Positions 47,150 through 58,699 of a DNA stretch of 64,000 nucleotides are shown here, piece after piece. The notes under the pieces are model-generated. The model did no database searches, was not told where the DNA came from, and saw only the letters and a program-made list of their open reading frames with translations. Made by a program: the position numbers and the translations under genes. The stretch's first letter is position 1; each line of letters starts with the position of its first letter. The stretch spans positions 972,210-1,036,209 of the forward strand of contig NW_019775469.1 of assembly GCF_001039355.2 (NCBI RefSeq). Reading direction: 5' to 3'. The DNA is from Lingula anatina. Lineage: Eukaryota; Brachiopoda; Lingulata; Lingulida; Lingulidae.

Positions 47150-48020
47150 AGCCGTAGCCCACGGAAAAAATTTACCGTTTGGCCAAAAAATCCAAAATGG
47201 CCGCCAATTTATTGAAATCTTTAGAATTATGTACATACCTATGTTGATTTTTATCAAATAAATTATTTTCTCAGAGTTTTCCACACCCTTATTAACCATT
47301 TTATTCATATATGTCAGATAGCAAACAAGTTCCCTTGGACTTTTTGAAAAAATCCAAGATGGCTGTCATTTGCCATAGAAACAGCCATAGGAATACTAGT
47401 GCACAACTATTACCAGCTAGAACGATACGTTGTCCACTATCAAATTAAGTCTGTTTCTCAGATCTTTGTTACCCACATAATATGTTTGTGGTGAGTAACT
47501 ACAAAATGTTCTTGGGCATTTTGGAAAATCCAAGATGGCTGCCATGTGCCACAGGAGTTCTAGTAAACGGGGGATTCAACTAATGGCAACTGGAAAGATT
47601 AGTTTTTCACTATCAAATTAAGCTGGTTTCTGAGTGTTTTCCACATCCTTTCTACCCACACAATATGTATGTGGTGAGTAACTAACAGTATTCTTGAGCA
47701 TTTGAAGAAAATCCAAGATGGCCGTCATATGTAATAGGAATACTTCTAGTATTACAAAGGGTTGGAACTAATGCCAACTAATTCACTATCAAATTCAGTT
47801 TATTTTTTTAGTGTTTTACACATTATTATTATTACACTGTGATACATATCTAGCAGGTAATAAATGTGCATATTTGATCATTTTGAGAAAACCCAAGATG
47901 GCCGTCACTGGCCATAGGAATACTACTGGAATTACAACTGCACATCCATGGCTTTTCATCTACTACCAGGGTGAATTTGTGTTTGCTTATCAAGTTTTGC
48001 CCATCCTTAAAAAGTGTGCA
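47150..48020. repeat. Tandem repeat, ~180-bp diverged units
   Basis: The word AATCCAAGATGGC (with variants) recurs near 47,197, 47,351, 47,527, 47,709 and 47,890, spacings of about 154 to 182 bp. Each unit also has a TATCAAATTAAG segment and a GTTTTCCACAT..TT segment. The units are strongly diverged. Single undetermined base near 48,032. Confidence 0.8.
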
Positions 48021-48800
48021 TTCTTGGATATNCTATAGAGAAACTAGCTAAGTGAAACTGGCGCAGAGGAGCCGTTTTAAAATCGTAGATATTATAATGG
48101 ACTTTACTCAGAATGCAGCTACAAAATGTAGAGGTGCTCTGGGTCAGCTCGAATTCGAATATCACTAAATAAAGGCACGTGTAAATTCATTCGGACGTTT
48201 TTTAAATAATAATTTTCATAAATTTCTCTCAAGTATAAAAAGGGGTTTGACCGTTTCATGGTTTTTAATATCTGAAATGGGAAAGATACATGTATATTTG
48301 CAGGATACATTTTGACAGAAAATACTACTTTAGGACATTTGCAAATGCGCACAAAAGTTATATAATAAAATGCCAAAATCGGGTATAAATGTCTGTTCGG
48401 AATTCAGTCATATGAATGCAGTTGTATGTTAAAATAAAAAATAAATCTAATATTCCCCACTCAGCACGGTTGGAACGCTCTAGACCGGTTTGCGGAGAAG
48501 GGAAAGATCTGGGCGACTAAACTGGATGAGCTGAGACGGGCTCTTGTAGTGGCGTGGGTTGATCTTAGACAGAGATTCATCAATGATGTAACAATAAAGA
48601 CTAATAACAAAATAAAAACGCTGCTATTTCTTATAAATTAATGAAATGAATGGATGAATATATGAAAATATCCAAAAGTAACATTCGTGGCAGACTCTTT
48701 TTATTTTTACTTTGTAAATTAGGGGAAAAAAAATTCGAATCCGACCCTTTGCGCTTGTGTCGGTCGACCCTACCACTAGCATGGATCAACTCTTAAATAA

Positions 48801-49000
48801 AATGTACTTCACATTAAATTAGACGTTTAGGAAGTATTTTTTCAGGCAAAAATAGTAATTGTCAATTTGTCACATTATTTTTATTCATTTTATTCACTGA
48901 AATGTACTTCACATTAAATTAGACGTTTAGGAAGTATTTTTTCAGGCAAAAATGGTAATTGTCAATTTGTCACATTATTTTTATTCATTTTATTCACTTT
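48801..49000. repeat. 100-bp perfect-register tandem duplication
   Basis: 48,801-48,900 and 48,901-49,000 are identical apart from one A/G difference (at about 48,855 versus 48,955) and a change at the junction. Confidence 0.9.
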
Positions 49001-49683
49001 CCACTCCCCTCTCTTGTATTAGTAGAATACAAATATCTTGCATCACAGTGTATTAAAATTATTTAATCACATGTGCAGCACGATGTTAAACGGTACTTGA
49101 TACCCCCGACATATTTCCTTCTTCTTCTTGATAAGCAACAACGGGTGGGCGTTAAGAGAGAACTTAAGCACAAAAACTGAGAGAGCATTATGAGTACCTT
49201 AGTATTTTAACAGATTTTGAGTATAAGGCATATTCACAGTATTTACTTATTTAATAAACTCTGTGTACATTTGTGTGCCTTTTACTTTGCACTAGTCACA
49301 AATCTTTGTTGCCATGTCCCACAATGGAAAATAAACTACTACTGCTAATACTACTTCTACCACTACTCTCCATATTAGCAACAAGTCTCCACCTTCATAT
49401 CTGAGCATTTTTAACTCAAAAGTTGTCTATACCCATCCAGTCCGAGTCCTTAAAATTCCAGTCTCAGAAATATATCCACGGTGTGCCAGTAAGGGCACCT
49501 GCCCTGGGTATCACCTGAAGGGGGCACCACTGAGTAGTTTTTTATGAACACTTAAGCACCTTATGTTCCCATATGGGAACATCCTAAAAGCAATTTCAGT
49601 GCTTGCCGATGTCACTTTTTGCTCTAAACATGCCCCCGTGCCTTCACCAAACCTTCTGAAGCCACGATATTTGTCCATATCTG

Positions 49684-51251
49684 TCACGACGCAGGGGAGT
49701 CCATGGCTGGAGGGGCACCCATAGGAGGCATCACTATAGACTTCAGTTTGGAATTTAGTTCTGCCACTGTGGCATCTTGCTTCTCCAGCACCTTGATGGT
49801 CTGAGCAAATCTTATAATACCTGTGAAATATAAATGTGTAAATCTTTTTTTAATTAAAAATAGTTTTGCAACTTACTTACTGATATGATAATCCATGAAA
49901 TTACAACAGGTCCCATATTTTTAATGAAGTTAAAAGGTTTCAACAGCTTGAAATCATAAATTAATTGTCTAACTGATTTATTTCAATAGCACAAGCACTG
50001 ACGTTACCTGCTGTTATGCATCAATTACTTAAACCCCATTTACACTGGATGCTGTCCTTTCTGCATCACTGTGGTCATAGAAAGGAGGCACAAGCATCAC
50101 TATGGTTGCAAAATGAATGCTCAATGATCGGCCAGTTGTTTTTTTTTTTTTTTCTTCTTCTTACACACTATACTATGTAACACAGAAAGGACACTGTCCA
50201 GTGTACGGGGACTTTACCTAGTATATGTAATGCCAAAAACTGAGGACAAGGCCAACTTACCGTCTCCATCCCCCGGAAAGCCATATCTCTGTATAACATC
50301 CATTTGGATCTGAGTGGCAACTGGGAACACCATCTGCATCACCTTCATCATGTCATTGCCTGCATTGTCCCTCGCCTCCTCCATTCGGACCTGATTTTCA
50401 GGAATGGTGAAGGTTTCTAGAATGTCCCTTAAAACAACTAAAAATGAAAAGAGATTTCTGGTAACTGAGGTTTTAAATTCCAAAGAAACATGATGGAACT
50501 GTTAGCCTGGAGCTAAGCCTAGTTTTTTTTTTCAAAAGGCCCCAAATACCACAAAGTTTAGTACACTCATCCTGCGGTAGTGATCCCATGATTTGCCTAA
50601 CATGCTACTGTATATATAGATCACCAAGAGCCAGTGTCCACTAGTGGTTTGCCTAAGTTTTCAATCTTAAATGCTTCTGTAGTTATTTGGGAGGAGAAAA
50701 ACACCCGGTTTGACTGGGATCCAAACCCAGGACTCTTGCAAACCGTGCGACTGCTCTCCCAACTGAGCTACCGAGCATGGGCCAACCCCAGCCGGCCTCT
50801 GCACTTTGCAGGTGGGGCCTCATTTCACCCTGTGCTAGAAATTATCCAGGTCTGATGTGATGTCACTTACAAATTATGTATGTATGTGGTGCCAGTTGCT
50901 ATATTGCCGGAATAAAAAGAGAAAAGTGTTATTTACTGTAGTAACTGGTTTGGGAACAGAAACAAAATGATAATGAATATTTTCGGATGGTATGTTTCAA
51001 AGTGACGAAGGACCCACAGTTACCCCAGGACGTGGATATTCATAGCCAAGAGAACTCGTGAGGCAGGGTGTTATGAAGCCTCACCTGCGGAAAGTTCCTT
51101 GCATGTTAGGCCGAAAACTGAGGCAAGGTAACGGCACTGTACTGTAACTTCAGTATTGCAAAGTTAAGGCAAAATTGACAGAGGCAACACCGCAATTCAT
51201 CCACAAATTACCTTTCGCATCCTCTGTCGAAAATTCTTGAGCTGTAGCCAT
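49684..51251 (-). CDS. C12orf57: C12orf57 / protein C10 homologue
   Basis: Exons 51,212-51,251, 50,261-50,437 and 49,684-49,820 join in frame (phases 1 and 1, GT-AG) to encode 117 residues; the human protein has about 126. The start MATAQEFSTEDAK is followed by VVLRDILETFTIPENQVRM, then EEARDNAGNDM and VFPVATQIQMDVIQRYGFPG, which follow the vertebrate C10 sequence closely (MDEARDNACNDM, VLPVATQIQ, KAYGF). The C-terminus is VMPPMGAPPAMDSPAS. In humans loss of C12orf57 causes a brain malformation syndrome; its biochemical role is poorly known. It is divergent to EIF3G with 350 bases between the start codons. Intron 1 carries a tRNA-derived SINE. Confidence 0.93.
50632..50790 (-). mobile_element. 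tRNA-derived SINE in intron 1 of C12orf57
   Basis: On the minus strand an A box GGTAGCTCAGTTGGGAGAGC lies at 50,753-50,772 and a B box GGTTTGGATCCC at about 50,716-50,727, spaced as in a tRNA gene. The would-be anticodon stem does not pair, so this is not a functional tRNA gene. The body continues leftward for perhaps 80 bases. Confidence 0.7.
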
Positions 51252-51601
51252 GACTGGATGGTAGCACTGTCGTGGCTAAGTTGATCAGTGACTCTTCTTT
51301 AAGTAATGTCACCAACTTTCGTATCTGTCTTGTACACAAAGACGGCAACATCAATAAACGGAAGTACAGATTTTTGGCAAGCTATAAAGTCAAATTGCTC
51401 TTGAATATAAAAGATCCTTCATGTCTCAATTTTACTATCCAATGCACAATATTCCCAGAAAAACAAGTTTTTTAGATATATAAAACATGTTTCATTCAGT
51501 AGTTACCATGTGTTCATCTTAATTTTTTTTATTATGATTTTCACCTTTGTTTGACATTTTACGCGCGTTAGTATCACACTCCGCCATTTTTACCCACGAG
51601 G
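51252..51601. promoter_or_regulatory. Divergent promoter between C12orf57 and EIF3G
   Basis: 350 bases separate the two start codons. There is no clear TATA box. CCGCCATTTT at 51,581-51,590, a YY1-type site common near starts of housekeeping and translation genes, lies just before the EIF3G ATG. Both genes are expected to be broadly expressed; shared control is inferred from the arrangement. Confidence 0.6.
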
Positions 51602-54386
51602 ATGCCGTCGATAGATACAGAGTAAGATTCAAACTCTATTTTAGCGCTTGATAATTTAAATGTTGTGACACGTTACAACTTTTCACGTTTATGTTACATA
51701 ATTCTTCATTTTTGTAATGTTTTAGCACGTCAATCAGCTGGGCTGACCAAGTAGAAGCCGGCGAAGAAGGTAAGTCACTTTTAATTTTTGCCATATGGCA
51801 TGTCTTCATTTCTCTGTTTTGACCGGTTTGTTTAAGATGTCACACTCTCGATAACTTGTTTGCCTTTGCATTATTCGTTTTGACCATGTTTTCCCTCCAC
51901 ATCCGTCCTATTATTTGTCTTGTCGTTTTCTGCAATCCCTTTACTGTCAGTGTCGGCGCCGTTAGTGATGGATTCGTGTTACCGAGTGTATCCAGATTCT
52001 CCAAACTGGCATCATTTTATTCTTTTGTGTCAAAAAACCACATGTGCTTTGTTATTATGTTGCATATTTTATTCACAAGTTTGATTTGGTTTTATTTATT
52101 AGAGATTGTTTTATGTTTTTCACCCTAAGGGACAAGTCACTGATCAGTGACATGTCAAAGGGCATGTTTAATTATTGAGTGCATTGCAGTGTGAAAATGT
52201 AGGAAGAGAAAGATGTCTGTAATTTGTGTCGCTTCAATTCAGATGATCTTCCACCTCCATCTGAAGATTATGATGAGGCAACTGGTATTAAGAAAGTCAC
52301 AGAGTACAAGATTAATGAAGATGGAAAGAAGGTGAAGGTAAGAGAAAAATAAATTTCAAGCAGCAGATGTGCACACATGCACTGATTGCTGATACTTTAT
52401 TCTAAAAAACAGGGTACTGTGATATTAATTTCATTGTTTTGAAGTTTTATCAACAAAGCATTGTATGAAAATATTTTTTCACAGTTGATGTATGTCTTTT
52501 TATTCAAAAAATTCCAAGTAACAAGACAATATTACTTAAAATAATTCATGGTGTTGATTCAGAAGTTTTAGAAAGTTTGCCTTTATTTTGGAAAATTTAA
52601 TGTTCTGAGTTCTTGTGAGTGAAAAATAACAAATCTTTAAAAGTTAGAATATTGCAGAAAGTCAGTTGTTTTAAAAAATAGTAATATGTGATTGTATGCA
52701 AATGAACCCATTTATATCATATGTTAGGTTGTCAAGACATACAGAGTGGAGACACGCAGAGTGTTCAAGACCATTGCCAAAAGAAAGGTATGCACTGCAT
52801 GTCTTTGTTTAATCTCCCTTCATACCATGTGGAAATGCTTTTGAAAATATTGAATATTAAATAATACATTAATGCAAAATGCACATGGCTGGGTCTTTTG
52901 TTCTTGATATTCTCCAAATTATAAGTCAGCATGTGTAGGTGAAATCCACTCGTTGTGCATCCATCAATATTGTAATTAACCCATGCATTGATTTTTTTTT
53001 TTTCATTGAATAGTAATTTATTTTTTATAAGGTAAAGAATAAAAAAAGCACTGCCATTAAAAAAAAAAAGAGAGGTAGATTCGATAACCCTTTCTTAGTC
53101 TACATGGTCAAGTTTTTTTTTTTTTAAATTTATTTTTCATTTTATTTATTTATTTTATTTTAGACTTGGAGGAAATTTGGTTTAGCTGCCAATGACCCCC
53201 CTGGCCCCAACCCGGCCAACACAGTGCTAGGAGAGGAGGTCTACATGGTGTTTGTACACAATAAAGAGGTAAGTGGACCGTTTTAGATGTTGTGCCTTTT
53301 TTTTGTCCAGGAACGAAATAGTAATAGCCACATTTTTCTGTATGATTGAAGCAAATTTTAGATATTCTGCTATCACAGTGGGTAGCTGGGGTGAATATTT
53401 TGCATGATTGTGGACCAACATTCTAGCTTATTTACAGCTGATATTTTGCCTTTCAGAAAAATGCATTTGTGCTTTAAGCATTGGGTTTCCAGTGACTTGA
53501 TGTTGAATATGTTCAGTTTTTACCAAGATGTTATTTAAGATGTGCTTTTGGAAACATCTCCTACACATATTATTTTATCAGGGTGTATATTTTCATTATC
53601 TTTCACAAGTAAAAGGTGGACTTTCAAACTGTTGTGTATTTTCTTTCCGTATTTTATATCAGTAATCATATACACTGTGTTATGATACCTTAATTTCTAG
53701 GTACAAGATGACAGTGAGGAAGATCCTCTGGCCAAGTTAAAGGGACAGAAACTGGTCTCCTGTCGTATTTGTAAAGGTGACCATTGGACCACAAAATGTC
53801 CTTATAAGGACACACTTGGTCCTATACAGGTAGGCACATATATGTGAGCTTGAAAAGTCCTGTAGAAAAAAACTCTGAAGATAGTTTTTGGTATGTGATA
53901 TTTGTTGTATTCTTTATAGATAAGAAATAATTTACTACCTACTATGTTGCAGTCTACAAGAAGATTTATAAATTTTGTCTTGGCAGATAGTTTGGCCCAA
54001 ACTAAGTCAATGCAGGCATAACATATTGATTGAGATTTTGGTTTGTATTTGCCTCGTTGTCAATCACTTACTTTGAAAAATCTAATGAGATGTTTGGGCA
54101 GAAGACCTGATTTTTGTACATGGATTAAGTATCTGGTTTTCCACCAAAGCAGATTGAAATTGTACTGAGAAATCGTCACATGGCAGTGCTAACTTTACAT
54201 GATAATATTGTAGGTACATCTTCCCCAAAATAGCAGCATACTTTGGGAACTCATATTTTTTAGGATTGTTTAAAAGTTTTAGTCCCAACCAGTCTCGTCT
54301 GCTGGCTCTGCCATACAAATCTGCTCACTCCGGCTGGTGGTACAATACCCAAAAGCAGTATATTCTCTCTGATTCTTTAGTTACTA

Positions 54387-54417
<31 letters not shown>

Positions 54418-57400
54418 TATTATTATTAATGTTATTTTAGGAAACATTAGCAGAAGGAGACAAGGCTCCAGGAGACTCCTCTCAGCCGGCACAGCCTGCA
54501 CCAGTCCCTCCTCCCAAAGTGGGAGGCAAATATGTACCTCCCAGTCTTAGAGAGGGGGCAAAGACAGGCAAAGGAGATTCCATGCTGCCCAATAAAAGAG
54601 GAGGTAGTTATAACGCTGAAATATGATCATTTCATACAAGGTATTTCCCAGGATTGGGGGTACCGGCCAGCCAAAATTACCATGGGTGACCTGTAATTTC
54701 CTGAAAAATTTAGGGAGTCCAAGTATGCCTAAAGCCGTCATTTTTCCAAAAAAATCCATTAGCTATCCGGCCATCTTTGAAAATGTAGGCCGTTCAGTTA
54801 CGCTGGTGGCCATCCTACCAGCATCACTGAACGGCCTATATTTTTAACGGCTGGACGGTTCGCTGGGAAAACCCTTGATTTGATAACATAACGAAATAGA
54901 AAAGCGCTTGGAGAGTGCAAACCTGAACTAAGACGGCACAATTCTCTTTATTATTGATAAACGGGTCAGTTTATGGATCAGCAGCAAAGTCTATTGAATG
55001 AATATCCCATTTCTAACCTATCCTTTTATAATCAAAATTCATCCATAAGTTTTTGAGTTAGGTTGTGAACTAGTAAAGCAACAACAGCAAAGCAAAAAAA
55101 ATTTGGTAGAGGTAAACAGGTAAACATCCTGTGTTGTATTACTCTTTTATTAGTGAGATTGGATTCATTTTCTCTTTAGAAAAGAAAGATAGAGGGAAGG
55201 CAATTTATATATAAAGAAAAAAATACTGATTTTCAATTAAATTCATTAATTGATGAATATTTTTACAATAAAGTGCATGTAAAAGGAATTTTTGGTGATA
55301 TATACTTCATAAATTAATATATTTTCTCAATCTTTTCCCAGATGAAGCTGCAACGATCAGAGTGACCAATCTTTCGGAAGACACACGGGAAGCAGATCTT
55401 CAAGAATTGTTCCGGCCATTTGGAGCAATATCCAGGATATACCTGGCAAAGGATAAAAATACAGGGCAATCAAAGGTAGGGTAACAGCCTTGGAAATGTC
55501 TGTATTAAATTATTGTATGAATTTTTAAATTAAAGAACTAAAAATAATCAATGCTCACAAGCTGGAATAGTTCATTTGATATGTTACAGCTGTTTGTTTT
55601 GTTATTTTTGATTAACAGTACTCTAAAGCATTTCCAAAAATTGCAGTTTAAATAGGCAACATAACAACAGAAAATGCCTTTATATTTGCTGTGATCATCT
55701 TATTAAATTGGTGTGTGGTGTAAGAATGGCTAGATGGCTAGTGTTTTTTAAAACTCCTCAATCAGTTTTTACTGCATGTTTAATGAAGCATGTCTTTGTC
55801 TTCAGGGTTTTGCCTTTATAAATTTCCACCGAAGAGAGGATGCTGCTCGAGCTATAAAAGGAGTATCTGGATTTGGTTATGACCACTTGATCTTGAAGGT
55901 TGAATGGGCAAAGTAAGTACAGGGTATACATATTGGAATATGTTTGAGGCCGGGTGTTTTCATGTGTGTAAACATTATTATTTGTGTGTGTGTGTCGGGG
56001 GAGGGGGGGGAAGGTGTGTATCTAAAGGGAAATTAATGAAAGTAGTAAATCTGATGGACTTATTTGCCAGAATATTTCTGATAAAAAAGTGAGGTATTTC
56101 CGGTCATTTTTAAACAAAAAAAATGTTAATAATGTTAATGTTAATATGAAACTTAACATAATTGCAGTTTTTATGTTGCATGTAAGAAAATAAGTTGTTC
56201 ATCTGGAAAGTTTATCCCTGCCTTTGATATTTAAGAATTTCATGCTTGAAAATATTTTGCCAGATAAGGGATCAATAGGTATTTATGTATTGAACAATAC
56301 CTGATCGTTTTACAGTGAACCACTTTTCATTAAAGGATAATAACAGGCTCATGTTATTTCCTGATAATTCATGAGGTCGATTATGTCACAACAATACCTG
56401 TGGTTTTCCCTTGAAATGCTGTCTGCCCATTTTTGTCTGTACAAGCAAAATTTTTAATCCTAGAATCCTTGATGTCTGTTTGTCTTAGGGCTGGTGGATT
56501 GAATTATCAGGCAATTTAAAAGTGGAAAACTCCTTCCTGCTTCAACCACACATTTTGTTTGTTAATGAAATATTTCTTTTGATTGTGGAAAGTTGAAATG
56601 ACAGGTTTCAAATTGTGTGCCCATTAGCCATCTTCCAAATGAGAGGTATCATAAATCAACACATTTATTGATATTTTTGAGATGTTCTTCTTGAATTGTT
56701 CACATTTGGGGTTATTGTTCTGCTGACTGAATCCTTTGATTAATTGATGTAATATCATAAAACTTTTTACAGCTTTGCACTGATTGTTTTGTTTTGTAAG
56801 GACATTTCTGAATTTGTCATCTATCTGTTCCAAAGTTTCCAATATTTTGGCATATATATTCTTGTCTGTAGGGAAAAGAATAGCAGGCAGCATAGCTATG
56901 TTTTGATATATCTTGATAGAAATGAATTGTTACGGCAAATTTTATGTTCCCAAAATGTATTTGAATCAAAATTGAAGAACAGTAGTAAATTGTCAGAACA
57001 GAAGGACATTGTTTGTACAAATCAAGTGTGCAAACGATGATCAGAGATAGTGTTATGATTTGAATGATAAAATGAATATTATCAATTATTGCCAATTAAG
57101 CCAATAATGTACAATGTAAATGAGGTTGACGTTGATGCTGACATTATATAATGTGAGGATTGAACACGTATTAGCCGGTGAACTTGATTTTCCCCTTAAA
57201 TTTCTATGCTGAGTTTTCTATTGAATGATAATGATATATATATAGTGGTGGGGGATGTATCTTCTTTATGCTGCCTCCTTATTTTATAATGTCTTTTTCA
57301 GTATACGTTTAAATTACTTACATATTTTGTTTATTTTTAATTCCTAATTTATGTCCATTATTTGTTTGTATGACATAATCACTCCTTACCTGACGGTGAC

Positions 57401-58507
57401 AAATTTTGTTGCTTTCTTGCATGACTCTTTTCTAAGCACAAGATATTTGGAGTGCATAATCTCCAACCTTATATAATGCATTGGTATTATAAATGTTGGA
57501 AACAACTTCTAGCTACAGTTTATTGCTTTGTATACATATATTGATTTAACCGTTTGAACCACAGTAAGAAACGACTGGTATTTTACTGAGCTGGCAAATG
57601 TAATTGCTTAGGGTCATTCCGCCTCTCTGGGTGACTAAAAACTTCCCCTGCCTCAAAGATTGACAAATTGCTGGTTTAATTAAATGGTTGTTTTGTCTGG
57701 CGATCCCATCACCGCTGTCTGTTTTGCGCCACGTTCGATTACAATTAAGTGATCAATAAAAGGTACGGGCAACTTCTGAAAGAGATGCCAGACCTTATTG
57801 CTGTGTAAATGTCATGGAATGATGGTATTAACCCTGCAACATCAACAGCTGAAAAAAAAAAGAAATTCAGGATGTAGTGTAAAAGTCGATTCAAAAGTAT
57901 TTGAGGAAAATCCATTATATCATAGCATAGTTTTAAATCAGTCGACTGGGATTGGGGGAGTAATAAAGGACTTGGTAATAAGTGTTTTTCCAGACGTTTT
58001 GGTCGTTTATTTAGCGTAGAGATTTTTTGGGAGCCTTGTTTATAATTTCTAGATAACTGCTTTGCTTTGCATGAAGTGTAGAAATTTTTCACTGAATGTG
58101 TTTATAATTTACATTTTAAATATTAAATACATATCATATCATATGGTTTGATGTGCTTCGTAATTTTATTAGAGGAGATTCAAACTGATTGTAAGTTGGT
58201 CTTTGTTTGAACGACTTTCAANGGGGGGGGGGGGGGTCAAACAAACGAACCTTCCTTGTTGTCGGGAAAATATCCGCTCTAGTAAAATATTGATCTAAGC
58301 ACACGAATTACGTGGTTAAAACGTCCACTTTCTCACAACCGCCCGCCCCCTCCCCCCTCTCCCTCTTTCCTGTCTTTTGAAAATGCTGCCTACGGGCCTG
58401 ATGTATAAAAGTAATAAACGTTCATTTGTCCTTGTTTGAACTGCTTTTATTGCATACAAGTAATAAAACTTATTGTTTATTATTTCAGACCGTCGGGCAC
58501 ACAGTGA
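51602..58507 (+). CDS. EIF3G: Eukaryotic translation initiation factor 3 subunit G
   Basis: Ten exons: 51,602-51,621, 51,726-51,769, 52,243-52,337, 52,728-52,787, 53,164-53,268, 53,701-53,829, 54,441-54,603, 55,342-55,475, 55,806-55,912 and 58,489-58,507. All are GT-AG and in frame, giving 291 residues (human about 320). The N-terminus has the SWADQVE motif. A zinc-knuckle-like [14 protein letters not shown] spans residues 129-142, followed by [17 protein letters not shown] precedes a C-terminal RRM with RNP2 IRVTNL (211-216) and RNP1 KGFAFINF (250-257), and the protein ends EWAKPSGTQ. The subunit binds RNA and works in the eIF3 complex during scanning and reinitiation. The last intron is 2.6 kb and isolates a terminal exon with only 19 coding bases. 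The start fits the human MP...SWADQVE layout. Confidence 0.97.
54384..54430. repeat. ATT microsatellite in EIF3G intron 6
   Basis: ATT run ending close to the acceptor of exon 7. Confidence 0.9.
54636..54882. mobile_element. MITE with internal hairpin in EIF3G intron 7
   Basis: Ends resemble each other in inverted orientation (CAAGGTATTTCCCAG and CAAGGGTTTTCCCAG, each followed by a CCGGCCAG-like word). At 54,783-54,834 AGGCCGTTCAGT...GCTGGT pairs with ACCAGC...ACTGAACGGCCT, a strong hairpin. The interior is non-coding. Confidence 0.65.
55913..58488 (+). other. Long last intron of EIF3G
   Basis: AT-rich intron of 2.6 kb containing a GT/G-rich tract at 55,982-56,012 and an undetermined base followed by a G run at 58,222-58,236. 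No nested gene was recognised; small open frames on both strands have no domain. Confidence 0.7.
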
Positions 58508-58653
58508 GTGCAGTTAAACTGAAGAGATCTGCTTACTATGGCATCTTCCAATTTGAGGCAACTTCAAAGACATTCGCAGTCATTTATTTTCTTCATTTAT
58601 TATCTTCAAGTACATTGACAAAATTACATTTTTCGTAATACTGGGTGTAAAAG

Positions 58654-58659
58654 AATAAA
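58654..58659 (+). terminator. AATAAA polyadenylation signal of EIF3G
   Basis: AATAAA about 150 bases after the stop codon, followed by a TG-rich stretch. Confidence 0.65.
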
Positions 58660-58699
58660 TGTGTAAGATTATTCAGATTATTCATTAATTTAAATGGAA

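Larger units (their letters stand above)
46408..49112. mobile_element. ~2.7-kb insertion upstream of copy C
   Basis: Sequence upstream of copy A (28,690-28,990) is contiguous, but its homologue upstream of copy C is split after TTTTCATTAGAT at about 46,407 and resumes near 49,113. The insert includes the ~180-bp tandem repeat and the 100-bp duplication listed separately. I see no coding frame or terminal repeat, so it may be several insertions. Confidence 0.55.

Noticed and set aside
50690-50790. Functional tRNA gene on the minus strand
   Set aside because: A and B boxes are present but the anticodon stem does not pair; it fits a tRNA-derived SINE.
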